Shown: one piece after another, positions 1 to 32,480 of the stretch | Numbering within the stretch: the first letter of the stretch is position 1 | Layout of the letters: the number at the start of each line of letters is the position of its first letter | Assembly: GCF_964199755.1 (NCBI RefSeq) | Contig: NC_133930.1 | Location: 30,557,071 to 30,621,070 of the forward strand | From: Larus michahellis | Taxonomy: Eukaryota; Chordata; Aves; Charadriiformes; Laridae | Reading direction: 5' to 3' | Length of the DNA stretch: 64,000 bases | Position numbers and translations under genes: made by a program | Notes under the pieces: generated by a model | The model's database searches: none | Told to the model about the DNA's origin: nothing | The model's input: the letters and a program-made list of their open reading frames with translations, nothing else

Positions 1-180
1 CATAACATAGGGCACCCCGGCAATACAGCAACACTGCTATTTTTATATAAAACATTGTGGTCCCCTTAGAAGGATTGCTTACTGAAATTCTCTATATGCT
101 TTTTAATATTCTCCTATGTTTTTCTATTTTCATATGTCTGTTGCAACATTCTGTAAAAATTTTTTATGTGAACCTGACTA

Positions 181-470
181 TCATAGAATCATAGCACAGT
201 TTGGGTTGGAAGTGACCTTTAAAGGTCATCTAGTCCAAACCCCAGCCCGCAATATGCAGAGACACCTACAACTAGATCAGGTTCCTCAGAACACTGACCC
301 ACCTGACCTTGAATATTTCCAGGGGTGGGGCATCTACCACCTCTTTGTGCAACCTGTTCCAGTGTTTCACCACCCTCATAGTAAAAAATTTCTTCTTTAT
401 ATCTAGTCTAAATCTTCACTAATTTAGTTTAAAGACATTACCCCTTGTTCTATCACAGATAGAATATCCT
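181..470 (-). repeat. CR1 LINE 3' fragment (old)
   Basis: Begins with the reverse complement of a CR1 3' end (tcatagaatcatag...ggttggaagtgacc) and continues through the conserved ggcatctaccac and cctgttccagtgt blocks. Strongly diverged from the younger copies in this window, so it is an old insertion in an SLC1A1 intron. Confidence 0.85.
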
Positions 471-3334
471 GTATGTCCATCGTATCACTTCTATAACTTC
501 GTGACTGCACATTGCCACCAGAAGAGCCAAGATGGAAGGAAAGAATTAAAACATGTATGCTTGGCAGAAGCTGAGAATTCTTTAGTGATTCCTGTAGCAC
601 CTGCAGAAATGTCTCATTTAACACAATAAGGCTGATGGCGTTTGGGAACAGTTTTAGAACCGCATTTTGTCCTTGAATCAACATTGTGTCATAGATAAGA
701 AGGTGTAAAAGCCATAGCATTCTACTCTTCAGGAACTTTTATTGCTATTTTTTTTTTAATAGTGAATTAAATTTCAGAACCTTGAGAGAATTGTGTACAG
801 TTGGGGTGTGGCATACTTCAGTTGTTTCTTCTCAGAAATGTGATTAGCTCCTAAAACTAATGGAGAAAGCCATGATGTGGCTGGCAGTTGTGTGGACATG
901 GAAGGCCCTTGAGCCAGATTCTTCCCCCTGGCACTGAGTCACACTTAAGGAGAAGAGCCTGACACCAGTGCTAGGAGCTGCCTAAGTGGCATTGATCTTT
1001 GTACAGAGAAAACTCACATCTTGGTCATCAAGTGTAGCAGCATTGGCAAAGGCAGGTAAACAGCCCAGCCTTTTGCTGATTAATCTTAATGACCAATTTG
1101 TCATGCAGATGAATTGAGATGGTGGAAGAAATGGATCCCATCAGCTTCTGTTGATCTTCAGAAGCTTTGAAAACAGCTAAGAAGTACTGCAGGAGATGCA
1201 CTTGATGATGACTTTGAAATTTGTAGAGCAGCAAAAAAAAATGCCAAGGTGTCTAGGTATGGTTGTTGCTGCACCATGTCAATCACAGCACCAAATTGTA
1301 GATGTAATCTCTCATATGTATTGAAAAAGAACACCTGGAAGCATAAACCCTTGTGCTCAGTTGGTACACCTCTGTAGAATGATATGACAACTCCAAGGAT
1401 GTAGCTGTAACCCCATAGGGAACCGGTAGAATGATAATCACTGGAAGTCAGAGGAGCCCTGTGATTGTTTCCAGTTCCTAATGCAACCCTTTTCAATCCC
1501 AGATATCACAGGACCCGCAGATTAATGAAGCACAGTGAACAACTCTAGAATTACAGTGCTATACCTCGTGCTAAAGCCATTGGACACCTGCATTCGTACA
1601 GGCCTCCTAAGTGAACTCTGATACAAACCACACTACACAGTGCTATATCATCTTGTACAGAGAGCTTTTTCTTTACTTGACTTTTGATCATGTTAGGCAC
1701 TGATTTGCTTGTTTCAGTTTAAAATATTTATTCCAACTGTACACTTCTCGGAGGGAAGAAAAAATCTATTATTCATGGATCACACTGTTTAAGTTTTTGA
1801 CCTGTTTTGGTACCTGTGGTACAGAGCAAGTGTTCTACCCCGGACAGCAGATCTCTCAAGTGCTGGTAATTTTTCTGTGTTGATAACAACTTTAATAAGT
1901 GACTGGGTTGTCCATTCCGTGCTGTATAAAAATGTAGTTCTATAATGGATTTTATTATGAAGTTCCCAAATGTTGATACCAGCATGAAATTTCTATTTTA
2001 TGTGGGGAATTTAGGTCATTCCAAAATAGGAGGAGGAGCTAATGGGATAATAACCTTTCAACACCTTTGGAAGTTTTAGTAATGCACTGTGAATCCTTCT
2101 CCCGCACTCCATTAAATAAAATGAAAATATTAGTATTAACGAGTACTTGCTTTGTTTGCCTGACTTTGTAGGTTGCTCCTTAGGAGCTGCCATCAGCTCT
2201 GAAGTCTGTGTTAATGGCCAGCTTCAGACAACAATAAAAAAGCTTTATAATTTCCAGATGCAGAATAATTTCACATTGCAGAGGTTTGTCTAATCTAGTA
2301 ACTTGATATTGCTATAAACTGAAAAAACTGGGCTCTTTATCTTGCACATTGTATTAACTGCTGTGATCTTGGATATTTCCACGACCTCTGTACAGGTTCA
2401 ATATCTCTGCCTCCTGCTTAGCTCTTGGCCTCAGCAACACTCAAAAGACAGCACAGTCTGTGATGTGGTTACACAGGCGATGGAAGATATTTCCTTACAA
2501 CTAGTTTGGAATTGCTACATGGCAATGTGGCTAGTTGGTAGCACTTTCCACTACTCCTGTGTCAGGAGAGGAAGAGAATAGGAATTCCCTATTTTCTGAA
2601 TAAGTGCCTCAGAGATAGGGAATGTGAAGCCATGTTGCTGTAGGTTATATTACAAAATCTACAGTACTTTATCTGATGCAGAGATATATAATTACACTGT
2701 TCCACAGCAGTTTCACTGGCCCACTAGTGCAGGATTTGAAAGATCTCAGCTGGATTTTTACTCAACAAAAACCTGTGAGTATTTCAGATTTCAGGGGGCA
2801 TTTGGGAGCGTCAGATCAGGCTGGTTGATGACTATGAATTTGCCTGGATGTTTTACCGGACTCCAATAGCTGCAGAGTGTTTCTTGATCAGCTACTTGGT
2901 TTCTTTTACCTGAAACGTTATACATCATTGTTTGTATTCCCAAAGATCTGAATAACTGTTTTTGAAAACTTAAAGGGGGTACAGAAATCATTGAGAATCT
3001 TATTGTATTTACTAGGAAACAATAAGAAAGATGTAGACCAATCTGGAAGCAGTGAAGAGAGGTTGACTCTGTATTCAATGGGAGCGGGGTTGTCCTGAGT
3101 GGCAGAAGAGAGGACAAAGACAGAAAACCTGAGGACTGGTTTGTGTTCAGAATGTTCCAAAACAACCTTTTTAAGCAGCAAGTCAAAGACAGACAAGTGT
3201 TTGTCACAAAAAGTTTAGAAAATCAAATTCCTGGATTCGCATCAAGCTTCAACAGTGTCAGTACCATTGAAACATATATTTCAATGATTTTTCATTACTT
3301 GATCGTAGCTTTTCTGGCACGTTCAAAATTTTAG

Positions 3335-3417
3335 CTTTGTTTAGGAACATTCTCTGTTCCCCTGTGACACCAATTTTACTTTGTTTAGGAACATTCTCTG
3401 TTCCCCTGTGACACCAA
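3335..3417 (+). repeat. 44-bp period tandem duplication
   Basis: A 39-bp unit beginning ctttgtttaggaacattctc occurs at 3335-3373 and again, identical as far as I can see, at 3379-3417. It is a simple local duplication within an intron. Confidence 0.9.
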
Positions 3418-6400
3418 AATGGTGAAAAAAAAAAAATCACTCATCAGACAGAAAAGAGATAAGTAAATATTGGTCTTTAATGAAGTTGCAACCTTGTGTT
3501 ATACTAAAGTTTCATTTTTTTTTAGTCTGTGAGAAACTGAAGGAATGATTCATGCTTCCCATCTGTGGTAAAAATTTGAACAGGAACTTCAAAAGTTGCA
3601 GATGACTAATGGTGCTATCATCCAGTCTTAAAAGGACTCTTGGTTTGATGCACTTAACCGGGTAGACAGAGGTTCTAAAGTAAGAATTGTAGAAGCTATG
3701 TGTCTTTCTCTAACTTTGGCAACACAACATATTCCACATGTAAATAACAGCAGTTGAACACAACACAGGATTAAACTGGTCAGTTGTTATCTTTCCATTT
3801 TGCCACTTCTGATTTTTTGCAAGTTTCACAATATTGTCCTCCTGTCTGGTTATTTTTTAAAGAGGAAAGTCCTGGGAATCCTCTAGTCGTATAGCAAAAA
3901 TAAGGCTCCTGCAAATACTAACCAAAAGATTCAAGTTAAAAAAAAGACCATATACAGAATAAAAAAGTTATTGCAATGAGAGGAATAGCTGGATTAGAGT
4001 TTTCCTTTTTTCCGCAGTATTTAAAATGGGATGTCTACATATCTTACCCAAAAGTATGTGCCTCTTCTGTTGAGGGTCCTGTAGTATCTTCATCCCTGTT
4101 GTGCTTTGATACCTTCTAGTAGTCTGTCAAACAAAATTAACATCAGTCTTAATATTTATCCTTCCATCCTTTCCTCAAAAAAAAAAAAAAAGGTTCATAT
4201 ACAGTACAGCATTTAATTTTGGTAGGGTTTTGAGGTCCTGGGACAAGAAAGAGAAGATGTGAGGTAATTTATTTCACTGATTGTTTCCTTTTTTATTCTT
4301 TTACAAGTGTTTGTGTTACAAATTAGAGAAAATTGTGCAAAAGGAGAAAAACAGAACAAAGAGCTTTGACTTTGGGACTGTAACACTGAAAACATGGAAG
4401 CTGAATTGCGGAATACTAGGCAATTTATTACGAAATTTGGCTTCAAATGGTAAAACCTTAACTCTGTTCTGCAGAGAGATAGATAGATTAACAGATATTA
4501 ATACCAGTTGGTGTCTTTTGTGATCATCTCCCTTAAGTCTTGTGCATCACAGCCACAGAATGGTACTCTGTGCTTCAGTGGTTGTAGCTGAATTAGAATA
4601 TCTCTTGTAGGAAAATTTAAGCAGCTAATCTGAAATACTTCCCTTTTTAAATACCCAGGGATGGAAGAGAATCCATGATGCCTGTTTAAATTCTGTACAG
4701 TAGACTACGTTTACAGTTTATCTGCTCAAACCCATTTAAACATTTTAAAACTTGGGGATAGGCTGTGGGAGGGAAAGAGCACATACAATAGCTATAGAAG
4801 TTTCACAATAGATACCCAAGTTTAATTACATTTGGTTTGTGATCTTACCTTCATTTACAACACTACAGGCTTACGAGTAGCGTGTGTGCCATCTTAGTTT
4901 GGGAAATAAGTTTTCTCAGGAACTCAGATCAGCCTTATTTGTATGCTTTGCTTAATACATCTTCCATTAACTCTTTCAGTTACGTCCAAAGAAATTATAA
5001 AGCCACGATGTTATTCCAAAGGAAATTTAATTTTCAGTTGCCTTGAAAAGGTGGCCAGTAGCTATCAATTACAATACATTATCAATTCCTCACTAATGAC
5101 ATTGGGATATATCTGGAGGGAAATCTGTTTTATATATAGTGTTTTCCTATTTTTAACTAGCTAACATGAAAACAGGCAGCTTAGCAGCACAAAGCACCTG
5201 GTGCAAACCTGTGTCTGTGGCATTTGTGGTGAACGCTACTTCATTCTCTAAATGGAAGCATAATCCTGAATGCAGTTTTGTTTCAGAGTACAGCAGTTTT
5301 CAAAAAAAAAAAAAAACCACAAAACCCCACACCTGTCATCCCCAGAGCATACTTGTACTTAGTCATGTCTGCCTGACTGATTTTTGTGTACTGGTGGCTA
5401 CTAGCAAAGCAGCACCGACATGACAGTGGAAGCCCAAGCTGGATTCTAGCACAGCTCACTCACTAACAAGATCATTACACGGTTTAAAAACGCAGGGGCA
5501 AAGTTTGCTCTTAATTATACCTTTGTAACTCCAGAGAACAGAACAGTTTGCAAAGGGATTTCATTTGGAGCCAGCAGAATGGCTGTCATGGGAACTTCAT
5601 GTCATACTAATTGTAGAATCTTTGTAACCGAGTACACCAGGGAAATAATCTTGCGTGATTATTAGGCTCTTGGCTGAGTCAGCAAGGCTCTCAGGCAAAA
5701 AAATCTTAAGCCAAGCTTTGAAACACTCCATCCCATGAAAAGATTATTATCTTATCTCCTCTGTCTATCTAACCACTATTGACAGTTGATACAACAGGTT
5801 TGAGAACAAAATTCCATGATTTCTGATTTTTATGAACTTTTCATCAAAAGATATGGACCTTCGGCAATACCAGTTTGCTCCCTTTTAAAAATACGATGTA
5901 AAGTCTTCCAAGTTAATACATCAGGTGCGAAAGTTTCAACATTGACAGCCTTTGAAACCAGCTCTTCTATTGTCCACAGCACCCATTATTTATTACTATC
6001 CATTCTCTAGAATTCTTACTGCCATAATTTCCACAGCTGAGCCCACAACAATGCAGAATTCCTCCTTTCTACCTGTTTTTTCACAGTTCCCAAGGTGAGA
6101 AATAAAAATTATGGCCTAGGTTCTGTGTCCATTCTGTTGTTTGTGCCTAGAACAATATCCTTAGTACTGACAGCCTCCTGTAATAGCTGTGGTGTTGCTT
6201 TTTTCTGTGCACTGGTCTGTATTTCCTTGCCATATGAATAGTTCTTTTATTATCACAATTTGCTGTACAAGTGACATAGTCTTTACATCATAATTTCTGC
6301 GTGTATGTGTAGTTCTTCTGTAGTGAGTCTGATGATAGGCTGTCCCATGGAAGACCCCAAAATAATGAAATAGATGATGAAATAAAATAACCTTCATTCT

Positions 6401-7577
6401 CCCCTCCCAGTACTGTTTGCATTTTGAATAACAATTAACAGAACAAGTAAGGCATTATATGAATGCTCTAGGCACAAGTTGTTACTGCTGTTAATATACC
6501 TTCGGAAAGAGACATCAACACATGGTTAAAGTATGCTTGCTAAGATCTGTTTTGAGCTCAAAGATCAATAAGTTACATTTGTTTCAGAAAGATTTTTTGA
6601 TTTTTCTTCCTTAGTTTTTGGAACTTCATTTTTTCTACAAAATCATGCTTCTCTGAGGTTAAATATCATCGTGGTATTTTTGCTTTCCTATACAAGGGAA
6701 TCTGTCCAGTCTTTGATAATCTGACTGAATAAACATAAAAATATAAATGGATCACAAATGTACGATAAGGAGATAGCAGTGAATTATTAACTAGCAGGGT
6801 TATAGACAGTCAAGTTTTACAGTCACCATGCTCATTTTACCCTGGTTACTGAATTGTATGTGTACGGATATAACAGTAAATCTTTTAAACAATTAAAAAA
6901 TACTTCATGAGCAGTTTGATATAATATTGTTGCCAGGAGTTAAGTTGACCTCAGTATAACACCTGCCTCAGCACTTTCCCCACCTCCATTAACAAAAACT
7001 GCCCTCAGTTCTTGGCAGTGACAGATACAGGCAGAGGAGTGGGAAAAGCCCGGACTTCAAAAAAGCTTTAGTCAAAAAAAAAAACCAACATAAACCTGTT
7101 AATGAAGGCAATGAGCCTTCACCAGGAATGAGCCTTACTTGTCTGTCTGTGCTTTTGAGCACAGACAACCCCGAGCAGCTCCCTTCCCATGGCTTTTCAT
7201 TTTAAAGCCAAAATGTTACAGATATGAAGAAAGTGAAGCTATTATTTAAACGAATATGGAAATAAATTGTAACATACCTTCATAAGCCAAAGAAGTCTAA
7301 TTCATTGCTGGCATCAGGGAATCAGAAGAGCTCAATCCTCTTTTTCCTGGAAAAATCCAGGGAAAATGGATTTGTGCAAAGAAGCAAAAGCAAATATGTT
7401 GGTCTGCTACAGATATTTTTTAGAAGTGCAACTGTAAATTAGGTATTCAGAAATATCTTGAAAAAGGAAAAACTTGCTGCATAGAAATAAGAGACAATAA
7501 ATAATTGTCTCTACAAAAATAACAAGTTTCTTGTAAGACTGTTTTTTAGCATTTTGTTTTTGTGGTTCTTTTTACAG

Positions 7578-26103
<18,526 letters not shown>

Positions 26104-28110
26104 AGCCAGTAGTTTTCAGGTGAAACAGGAGCACTAGAGGACATGGCCATATGCAACATCTCAAAAAGCTTAAAGGATAATTAAAAATGAATTACATCAC
26201 ATATGCATTTGATTTACTACTCAGACTCTGGTTCTCCTTACCAGTTCTGCCCCCTTCTCATGACCTCCCAAAAATTTGAATTCACCACTTTTAGTCCTTG
26301 GGGATAGATTGAAGAAAAAGACAGTTGTAAAATACTTTCTTTTTTTTCTTTTAAGAATATACACTATTACTGAGGCTGTGAAATGCCTCTTTGGAGTAAG
26401 CATGCTTATAAATGGGGATCTTAGCTTTGACAGCCAAACGTGTTTTACTCAGGAGTAGCACAGCATTCCACATTCTTACCCACATTACAAAGCATCTGTA
26501 TGAAATCCCTTTTAACATCCTTGCCTTCTAAACAGATTGCACTGTACTTGACACCTACTGTAACTTGATCATGTGCCAAAATACTCATTTCTGCAGCTGA
26601 GAGGATACCACTTGAGTGATTGAGGAAGGAACAGACCAGAAAGGCCTTGTAATAAGTATTTTACTGTGAACAGGGTTTCATTTTTCTTTAATTGTGAAAT
26701 AATTGGGCATGGAAGAATTTCCAATGTTCATGTAGCTAGGTTTTCCCATGCCTTTCATGTGAACGCCAGCCGCTGGGATTTGCCTTTAGATGTGAAATAA
26801 ATTGCTGTGGGTTTGCTCTTTTGGAATTTGAAGAGGTTTTGTAGTGGTACTTACTTTGATGGCCTTCTAGTACATTTCCATCAGAAACAGAAATAAGTAC
26901 CATTGTTCACCTCTGACTCTAACCAAATATTAATCAGCCCAAAAGTAGGCAGAGGTCATGAAGATGAAAATAGACTATATAACAACGCATAGTGCAAATT
27001 CTAAACCTTTCCTCCTTGGAATAAAACCAGATATAATATCAAGAATATAGGAAGCATACCTCTTCCTAGAAAGAAACCACGGTCACTAAGCGTTTTAGAC
27101 AGACTGGTTCGTTTTTTGCTCTTTCGTTTAGTTTGCCAGTTGAACATGCAAGTTTGTAGCTGCAACACTACTACAGTGCCAACATATCAGTTAACTGTAT
27201 CTTAAGAAGCATTTCTGGACCCAGAAAGTCATGCGTTCAGGTGGCTTGCTGTAGGATAAGAAGCACCAAGAACTTCCTCATAAAAAATCTCCATTTTATA
27301 CAAGATTTCCATGGTGCAGAAATCACTCTCAAGGGAGAAGTTGCTGTAACAATTTTTTTTGCCTTGCACATTAGCCATTTTATATGTAAAGTAAACTGAA
27401 ATTTGTTTGTAAATAAGGTCATGGTAAACCTAAAATTGCACTCATATGCTAACAAAAAAAAAAAAAAACAACTTCAAGTTCCTGCAGTGTTATATATCCA
27501 ATTCAATCCTACACTTTTGTATTTAAATAAACCAGAAGCGTGCCAAAGAGAACTGATGAAGAAAATAAGAAAATATTTACTGTAGGTTTTGATAAATTGC
27601 ACCTTAAATCAACAAGTCAATGAGACATAATACTGTACTTAAATTAAACATTGTAAACTATATGGAAGTGTTAATCTAAGTATTGGTATGTTTATACAAA
27701 ATAAGTAAGACTGAGTAAATCCATCTTCTACTTGTGCAGAAATAGTATGAGACAGTGTCTATTTGTACAACTTTGCTTATGGGAGGAAAAAACCCACAGG
27801 TTTTCACAACTACGCTTTGTCTTTTCATTGCTTTTCTAAGTGACCCTTTTATGATCACCACATTATGTAGTCACTCTGTTATGATGTACTGTGAACAGTG
27901 TTCCTAACGTGTTCTAAATAAATAATTTCTCTCTTTACTTTTGTTTTAGGCTACCATCCTCTCCTCACTGTAAAATATTGAGTTCCTTTAGCTATAGCAA
28001 GATAAACAAAACTGATTGAATTTAGGATTTATGTTATCTTCACTAGTGATTCAGCTGTAGCTTTGGCAAGAATTACTCTCTTCTTCCAATAAAATAAATG
28101 CTTAAGAGCA
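26104..28110 (+). other. SLC1A1: SLC1A1 3' UTR (end uncertain)
   Basis: AT-rich sequence directly after the stop codon without splice signals. Canonical AATAAA hexamers at 26796-26801, 27917-27922 and 28088-28093 (a second overlaps at 28093-28098) are candidate polyadenylation signals. Which is used cannot be decided from sequence alone; the true 3' end may lie at any of the three. Confidence 0.55.
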
Positions 28111-29379
28111 CAGTGCTGAGATTGCAAGAAAGGCCTCTAACTACGGATGTTCTGGGTTGGGAGTATACTATTAAACACACACTAAGCAGGGAATTAATTC
28201 TTTATTATTTGTTGATATGGATGAGATTCAACTAAGCAGGGGTTGATGGTGCTGTCTTGGCATCTATTCACCACCAAGAGACCAAACCATATACCAAAGA
28301 TACTGTTAAGTCCAAGGATGCTTTTCTGGACACAGTATTCTGAGTAGGTACATTCTATGTATGTGGAAAAACCATGCATGGGCAATGTGTGCTTTTCACT
28401 ATAGCTTTCACCATAGGTCTGGAAGCTTTGGAGGGTGGTGGAGAGTCTCCCCTCAGAAAAGCACCTGCAGCTTTTGGCCCTGTACACCATGTTGTTATGT
28501 TCCTGTAGGGTCTTTGGGGCTGCAGAAGTGATCATGGGATTGGACCCAGCATTTTGAATAGCGTGTGTGGCTTTCGGTCATGGAAGACAAGGTTACCCAC
28601 TCACACAGCCCTGCTGGAATACTCAGGGGCTTGTAGTTGACTCTTAACACGGAGAAAAGAAAGCACCTGGACATAAACATACACAGGTGTGTCAATATGC
28701 ACAGGTCAGCTATATCAGCTCCACAAGAGTTTAAACTGCATAAAACCAGTCATGACACATGCAGTTCACTTATTCTTTAATCTTCCTTGATAAGAAAAGA
28801 AACTGCACGGTCTGAGCTCTTCAAAGACACAACCAACCACTCCCAAACTTGTGGCTAGGTCCCTCCCCTAAGTTACCGTTTCAGGCCCCGTCTGGCTATG
28901 TAGAATGTCCCTTGGAGCATCTCCTGGCACCCAGCAAGTGAGATGCCAAACTATGGAGCGTGCATAGCCGTGCAGAGCTACAGCCAGGCAGAGTTTTCTT
29001 GTGTTTCCTTTTTCCATGTTTTCTGCCTCCAACTTTTCCTGGCACAACACCTGGCAGCACTTGTTGGACTGCAGAGCACAAGGAAGGCAGAATTGCCAGG
29101 GCGTAGGAGGCAGACCAAGTGAGGAACAGCAACCAAGTCACAGCCCCTTGACCACCAGACCACTATTGCACGCTGAAAGTGCTGAAAGTGTAATGGGGAA
29201 AGGCCATGACCTGTTTATAAATGCTCTTTATGGAAGCCAGTATCTGCATTGTCTGTTGTCAAAGGCAAAATCTTGAGAAGGCAAGATATTTTTTTTTCTG
29301 ACCCACTACTTGTCGTAGAGTTTATCAAATGTTGCACTGTTCTTGACAGTCTCAACTGGCCCAAAAACACCTATATTGT
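28111..29379. other. Intergenic sequence, unidentified
   Basis: Downstream of SLC1A1. Several minus-strand open frames (up to 113 codons) overlap one another and match no protein I recognise. A minus-strand AATAAAG near 28200 could belong to another LTR-type repeat. No gene supported. Confidence 0.4.
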
Positions 29380-29790
29380 CACCACCATGCAGAAAAATGT
29401 GTGAGGAGGAAAGAGCAGCAGAGAGGAGCTGTACGGACTGACCCTACTCCCCATTCCCCATCCCCCTGCGCTGCTCAGGGTGGGGTGGAGGTAGAGAAGC
29501 GAGCAATGAAGGAGTGAAGTTGAACCTGGGAAGAAGCGAGGGGGAGGAGGAGAAGTGGGAGGGTGGTTTAGATTTTGCTTCTCACCATCCAACTCTATTC
29601 TTAGTCTGCAATAAATTAAAATAGTTTTCCCCAAGTAGGTGTCTGTTTTGCCTGTGACAGTGACTGGTCAGTGTCCTTATCTCAACCCATGAGCTTTCCC
29701 ATCTTATTTCTCCCTACCACGTCCTGTTGAGGAGGCATGAGAGAGTGGCGGGGTGGGCTGCTGGCAGCTGGCCAAAGCTAACCCACCACA
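29380..29790 (+). repeat. LTR of an avian endogenous retrovirus (ERVL-type), 3' part
   Basis: The segment carries a purine-rich block with cagcagagaggagctgta and the conserved gctgctcagggtggg. AATAAA follows at 29610-29615, then a gtctgttttgcctgtgac / ccttatctcaacccatgag region and the terminal aacccaccaca ending in CA at 29790. This combination is familiar from LTRs dispersed in bird genomes (established pattern, recalled rather than searched). The 5' boundary is uncertain and no internal retroviral genes flank it, so it is probably a solo LTR. Confidence 0.6.
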
Positions 29791-29799
29791 ACGATTATA

Positions 29800-29995
29800 C
29801 AATATTTACATGTATAGAATTGTAAATAGAAAGGCATGTATAAACATTTATAAATATATATTTTATGTATTTATAAATATATAAATATAAATATATTTTA
29901 TATATTTTATAAATATATATTTATTTATACACAAATACACTATACACGGTACTACGTGATATACGTACTACTACTATCCTACACCATATAATAGA
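29800..29995. repeat. AT-rich low-complexity tract
   Basis: Dense TATATAAATA-type repeats (for example ttataaatatatattt and neighbours). Simple-sequence DNA immediately after the LTR; no function inferred. Confidence 0.85.
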
Positions 29996-29999
29996 TAAT

Positions 30000-30779
30000 A
30001 TACACATATTTATCAAGATACAGAAATATATATAGCCCTAAGAGAAAGGTATAAAATGGGTAAAACATTCTTTAATAAGAGGTAATAGAATGAATAGGCT
30101 GGGTCGGGGTGCTGCACTTTAACAGGCTGCAGAGTAAGCACTACATGTCTGGGCTGGGGGAACTTGAAAAGGGCAGAGGGACAAAAGGGTGGTGGGGCAC
30201 AGACATGTTGTAACGTGCCTGAGGGCTACAGAGGCCACCGAGCTCTCATGTGAGCTGGACAGGGAAGGAAGAGACCTTAAGCGAATCACCCAAACAGCCA
30301 TGTGAACGAGAAGAACCATCCGATGGGCTTGTGAACCACAAACTGTATTTGGAGGCGTCACACAGAGAGGGCGGATGGAGGGGGGAGCTCCCTTTGCCCA
30401 CGGTTATGGGGCTTCTTCTAGATACCTGTAAGACCACTATGGGGTGCAGGCTGCTGCTATATATGTTGCCTTACTTTTAGGTCGATGACCTTACAAAAGG
30501 TCTCAGAAAGCTCTGTCTGACTGAGTACAGGGGGCTGGGGCCTGTGCCGTGGCTGGTCTGCCTTCCTGCCTGGCCTGCAGCAGCCAAGGAAAGGATCACT
30601 GGCACAGAAGCGACAGCGGCGTTGAAGGGAAAAAAGGAAAAAGCCTGGAGAAGTCTGACTGGCAACCGACTCCTCTCATAACCCTGTTAGCAGAGTTTCT
30701 CTGTACTTGGGTTAAATTGATCGTCCAGTGTTTCCTCTCATAAGCCTGTGTAATAGCATGTGAATGGGCCTCTATGCCG
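30000..30779. other. Unassigned sequence before the Maverick/Polinton relic
   Basis: Contains short overlapping open frames but no motifs. It could include the decayed end and terminal inverted repeat of the Maverick/Polinton, but I could not recognise one. Confidence 0.4.
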
Positions 30780-30829
30780 CAGCTTCTGTTAGCAGCAGTC
30801 TACTGTCCTCCTGGAGAGGTGGGAAGCTT

Positions 30830-31805
30830 TGGGGTTACAGATCCCCTTTTTGAAGCTGCTAAAAGGTGAATTGCTGATCTCAAGAGAAGCCTGGTGGCAA
30901 TCCGGCTTGCAAATCAAGTTGCTTCTAGCTTAGACAAGGCAGCAAGAAAGCACTTTAAAAGAAACAAGTGTCCGTGGCAGAGGTGGAGGCACCACGGCAA
31001 GCAGACTTGGTGAATATGCAACAGTTTTACATCATAATGATAGTACATCTGACCAGTGATAGACACACTAGCCAAGCTCGCCTCGGCCATTGATCCAAAA
31101 GGCAAAACATGTTCTGAGGTAGGTGGGGCTTTTAAAACATTTTAGAAGACAGTGCAAGCCTAAGAAAGTACAGGTGGACCAGGGAAAAGAATTTTTAAAC
31201 CACCCTTTAAACAAGCTGTTAAAGCAGGTAATGTTCACCACGTTATTAATAATAATGAAGTAAAAGCCTCTGTCATAGGGCATTTTAACAGGATGCTCAA
31301 AACCAAGGTGTGGAGATATTTCACAACACACAACACTTCTTGCTGTATTGATGTGCTGTCAATGTTTATAAAGGGCTATAACTATAGCTTCCACCAAGCT
31401 ATCAGAGCCAGGCCTGTGGACATGAACTCTTTAAACTCTGCAAGGGTTTGGAAAACCGTACGTGGGGTTGTGTTTAAAATTAAAGAATCTGTGCCTCTGA
31501 GCAAAAAGGGGTACCGCTTCAGGGGGTCTGGAACAAAAGGGAGATTTGAGAAATGTTATGAGCAGGTGTCCACAGATGAAATGTTCATAGTAGCTGAAAT
31601 TGTGAGAAGGGGAAAGCTACCTACATAATACTTAACAGATTGTGATCACAAAGCAATAGAGGGGATATTTTACCCCGAAGAACTTCAAAAAATGAACCCT
31701 GATGAGGACAGAATCTACAGAATTGGGAAGAACACCACTGCAGAAAGGAAAGAAAGAAATAAAATAGCTGCTGGAGAAGTGGTGGGGCTGCTCCCAGAAA
31801 TTTAA
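30830..31805 (+). pseudogene. Maverick/Polinton integrase relic
   Basis: DDE-type (RVE) integrase. The frame changes several times: an N-terminal piece with SSLDKAARKHFKRNK near 30.92 kb, a core piece reading DLVNMQQF near 31.0 kb, then the long open segment 31293-31628. That segment holds LKTKVWRYFTTHNT, the CIDVLSMFIKGYNYSFHQ block and PVDMNSLNSARVWKT, all typical of the conserved C-terminal half of the RVE core, plus an SH3/chromo-like tail. The tail runs out of frame (IEGIFYPEELQKMNPDED) to a stop at 31803. Catalytic acidic residues cannot all be placed because of frameshifts. Non-functional as it stands. Confidence 0.85.
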
Positions 31806-31899
31806 CAGTTGGACAGGAGCCTCCCACGTCCAGAACATCTAGCAGTTGGCAGCAGAGCAGGGGAAAAAGAAAGGGTGACAGAAGGGGGACTGTAGAACA

Positions 31900-32480
31900 T
31901 CATGCTTCCCAGCAATGCCAGCACCAGCATCTTTCCACTATACACCAGCATGAACTTTACTGTAGAGCTGGTAAGGCGCCTTGAGTCCTCAGGCAAGTGG
32001 GAGATGGGTCTGGTTGGAATACAGTACCTGCACAGCTGTGATAACATCAGCAAAGATGCTACATTTGAAATCCCACTGCAAGATAAGATATGGCAGTATA
32101 CTTTGCAGAAAGGCTATTATCTGTCTCTCTCCATGTTTGTGGAAAATGTGAACCATCATATTAACCCCCACAAGAGAACTTCAGCCATCAAGTCTCCGGC
32201 AGTGGACCTGGGCGGTGATCCATCACAGTGAAAACAAAGCTTAAAGCAGATAACATCCTTACACTTGTTCTACAGAGATCTAGCACATATTTTGGGGGCT
32301 TCTCTGCAGGTTGTTGCTAAGAAATTGCCCTCTCTGGTGGATGTCACTGAAGGGTTTAACTCACTCCACCACTACACACATCTTGCAGAGCACAAACTTG
32401 TCAGGGAATTTGTGATTCCGTTATTGCTCTGTGTTTGACCATCGATAATAACACTGAGATCATCACAGTGATGTATGACA
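31900..32480 (+). pseudogene. Maverick/Polinton minor capsid (penton-like) relic
   Basis: The open segment 31902-32231 begins MLPSNASTSIFP and carries a F-T-V-E-L ... GKWEMGLVGIQYLHS block. The pattern (SNAS..., then an aromatic/Leu-rich strand, then G-x-W-E-x-G-L-x-x-I-x-Y) is the signature of the Polinton single jelly-roll minor capsid protein. After 32231 the frame breaks and stops accumulate, but scattered matching strands continue to about 32.48 kb. Sits directly after the integrase, as in intact elements. Confidence 0.72.

Larger units (their letters stand above)
1..7577 (+). other. Intronic sequence upstream of the first visible SLC1A1 exon
   Basis: No convincing exon. Contains one CR1 fragment (181-470), a 44-bp tandem duplication (3335-3417) and several A-rich runs (for example near 4178 and 5302). 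Short open frames here lack splice context, codon bias or recognisable motifs. I looked specifically for the TM2 exon that should precede 7578 and did not find it, so the upstream intron probably extends beyond the window. Confidence 0.7.

Noticed and set aside
2791..3207. 138-codon minus-strand frame in intron
   Set aside because: No motif recognised and overlaps another frame; likely chance.
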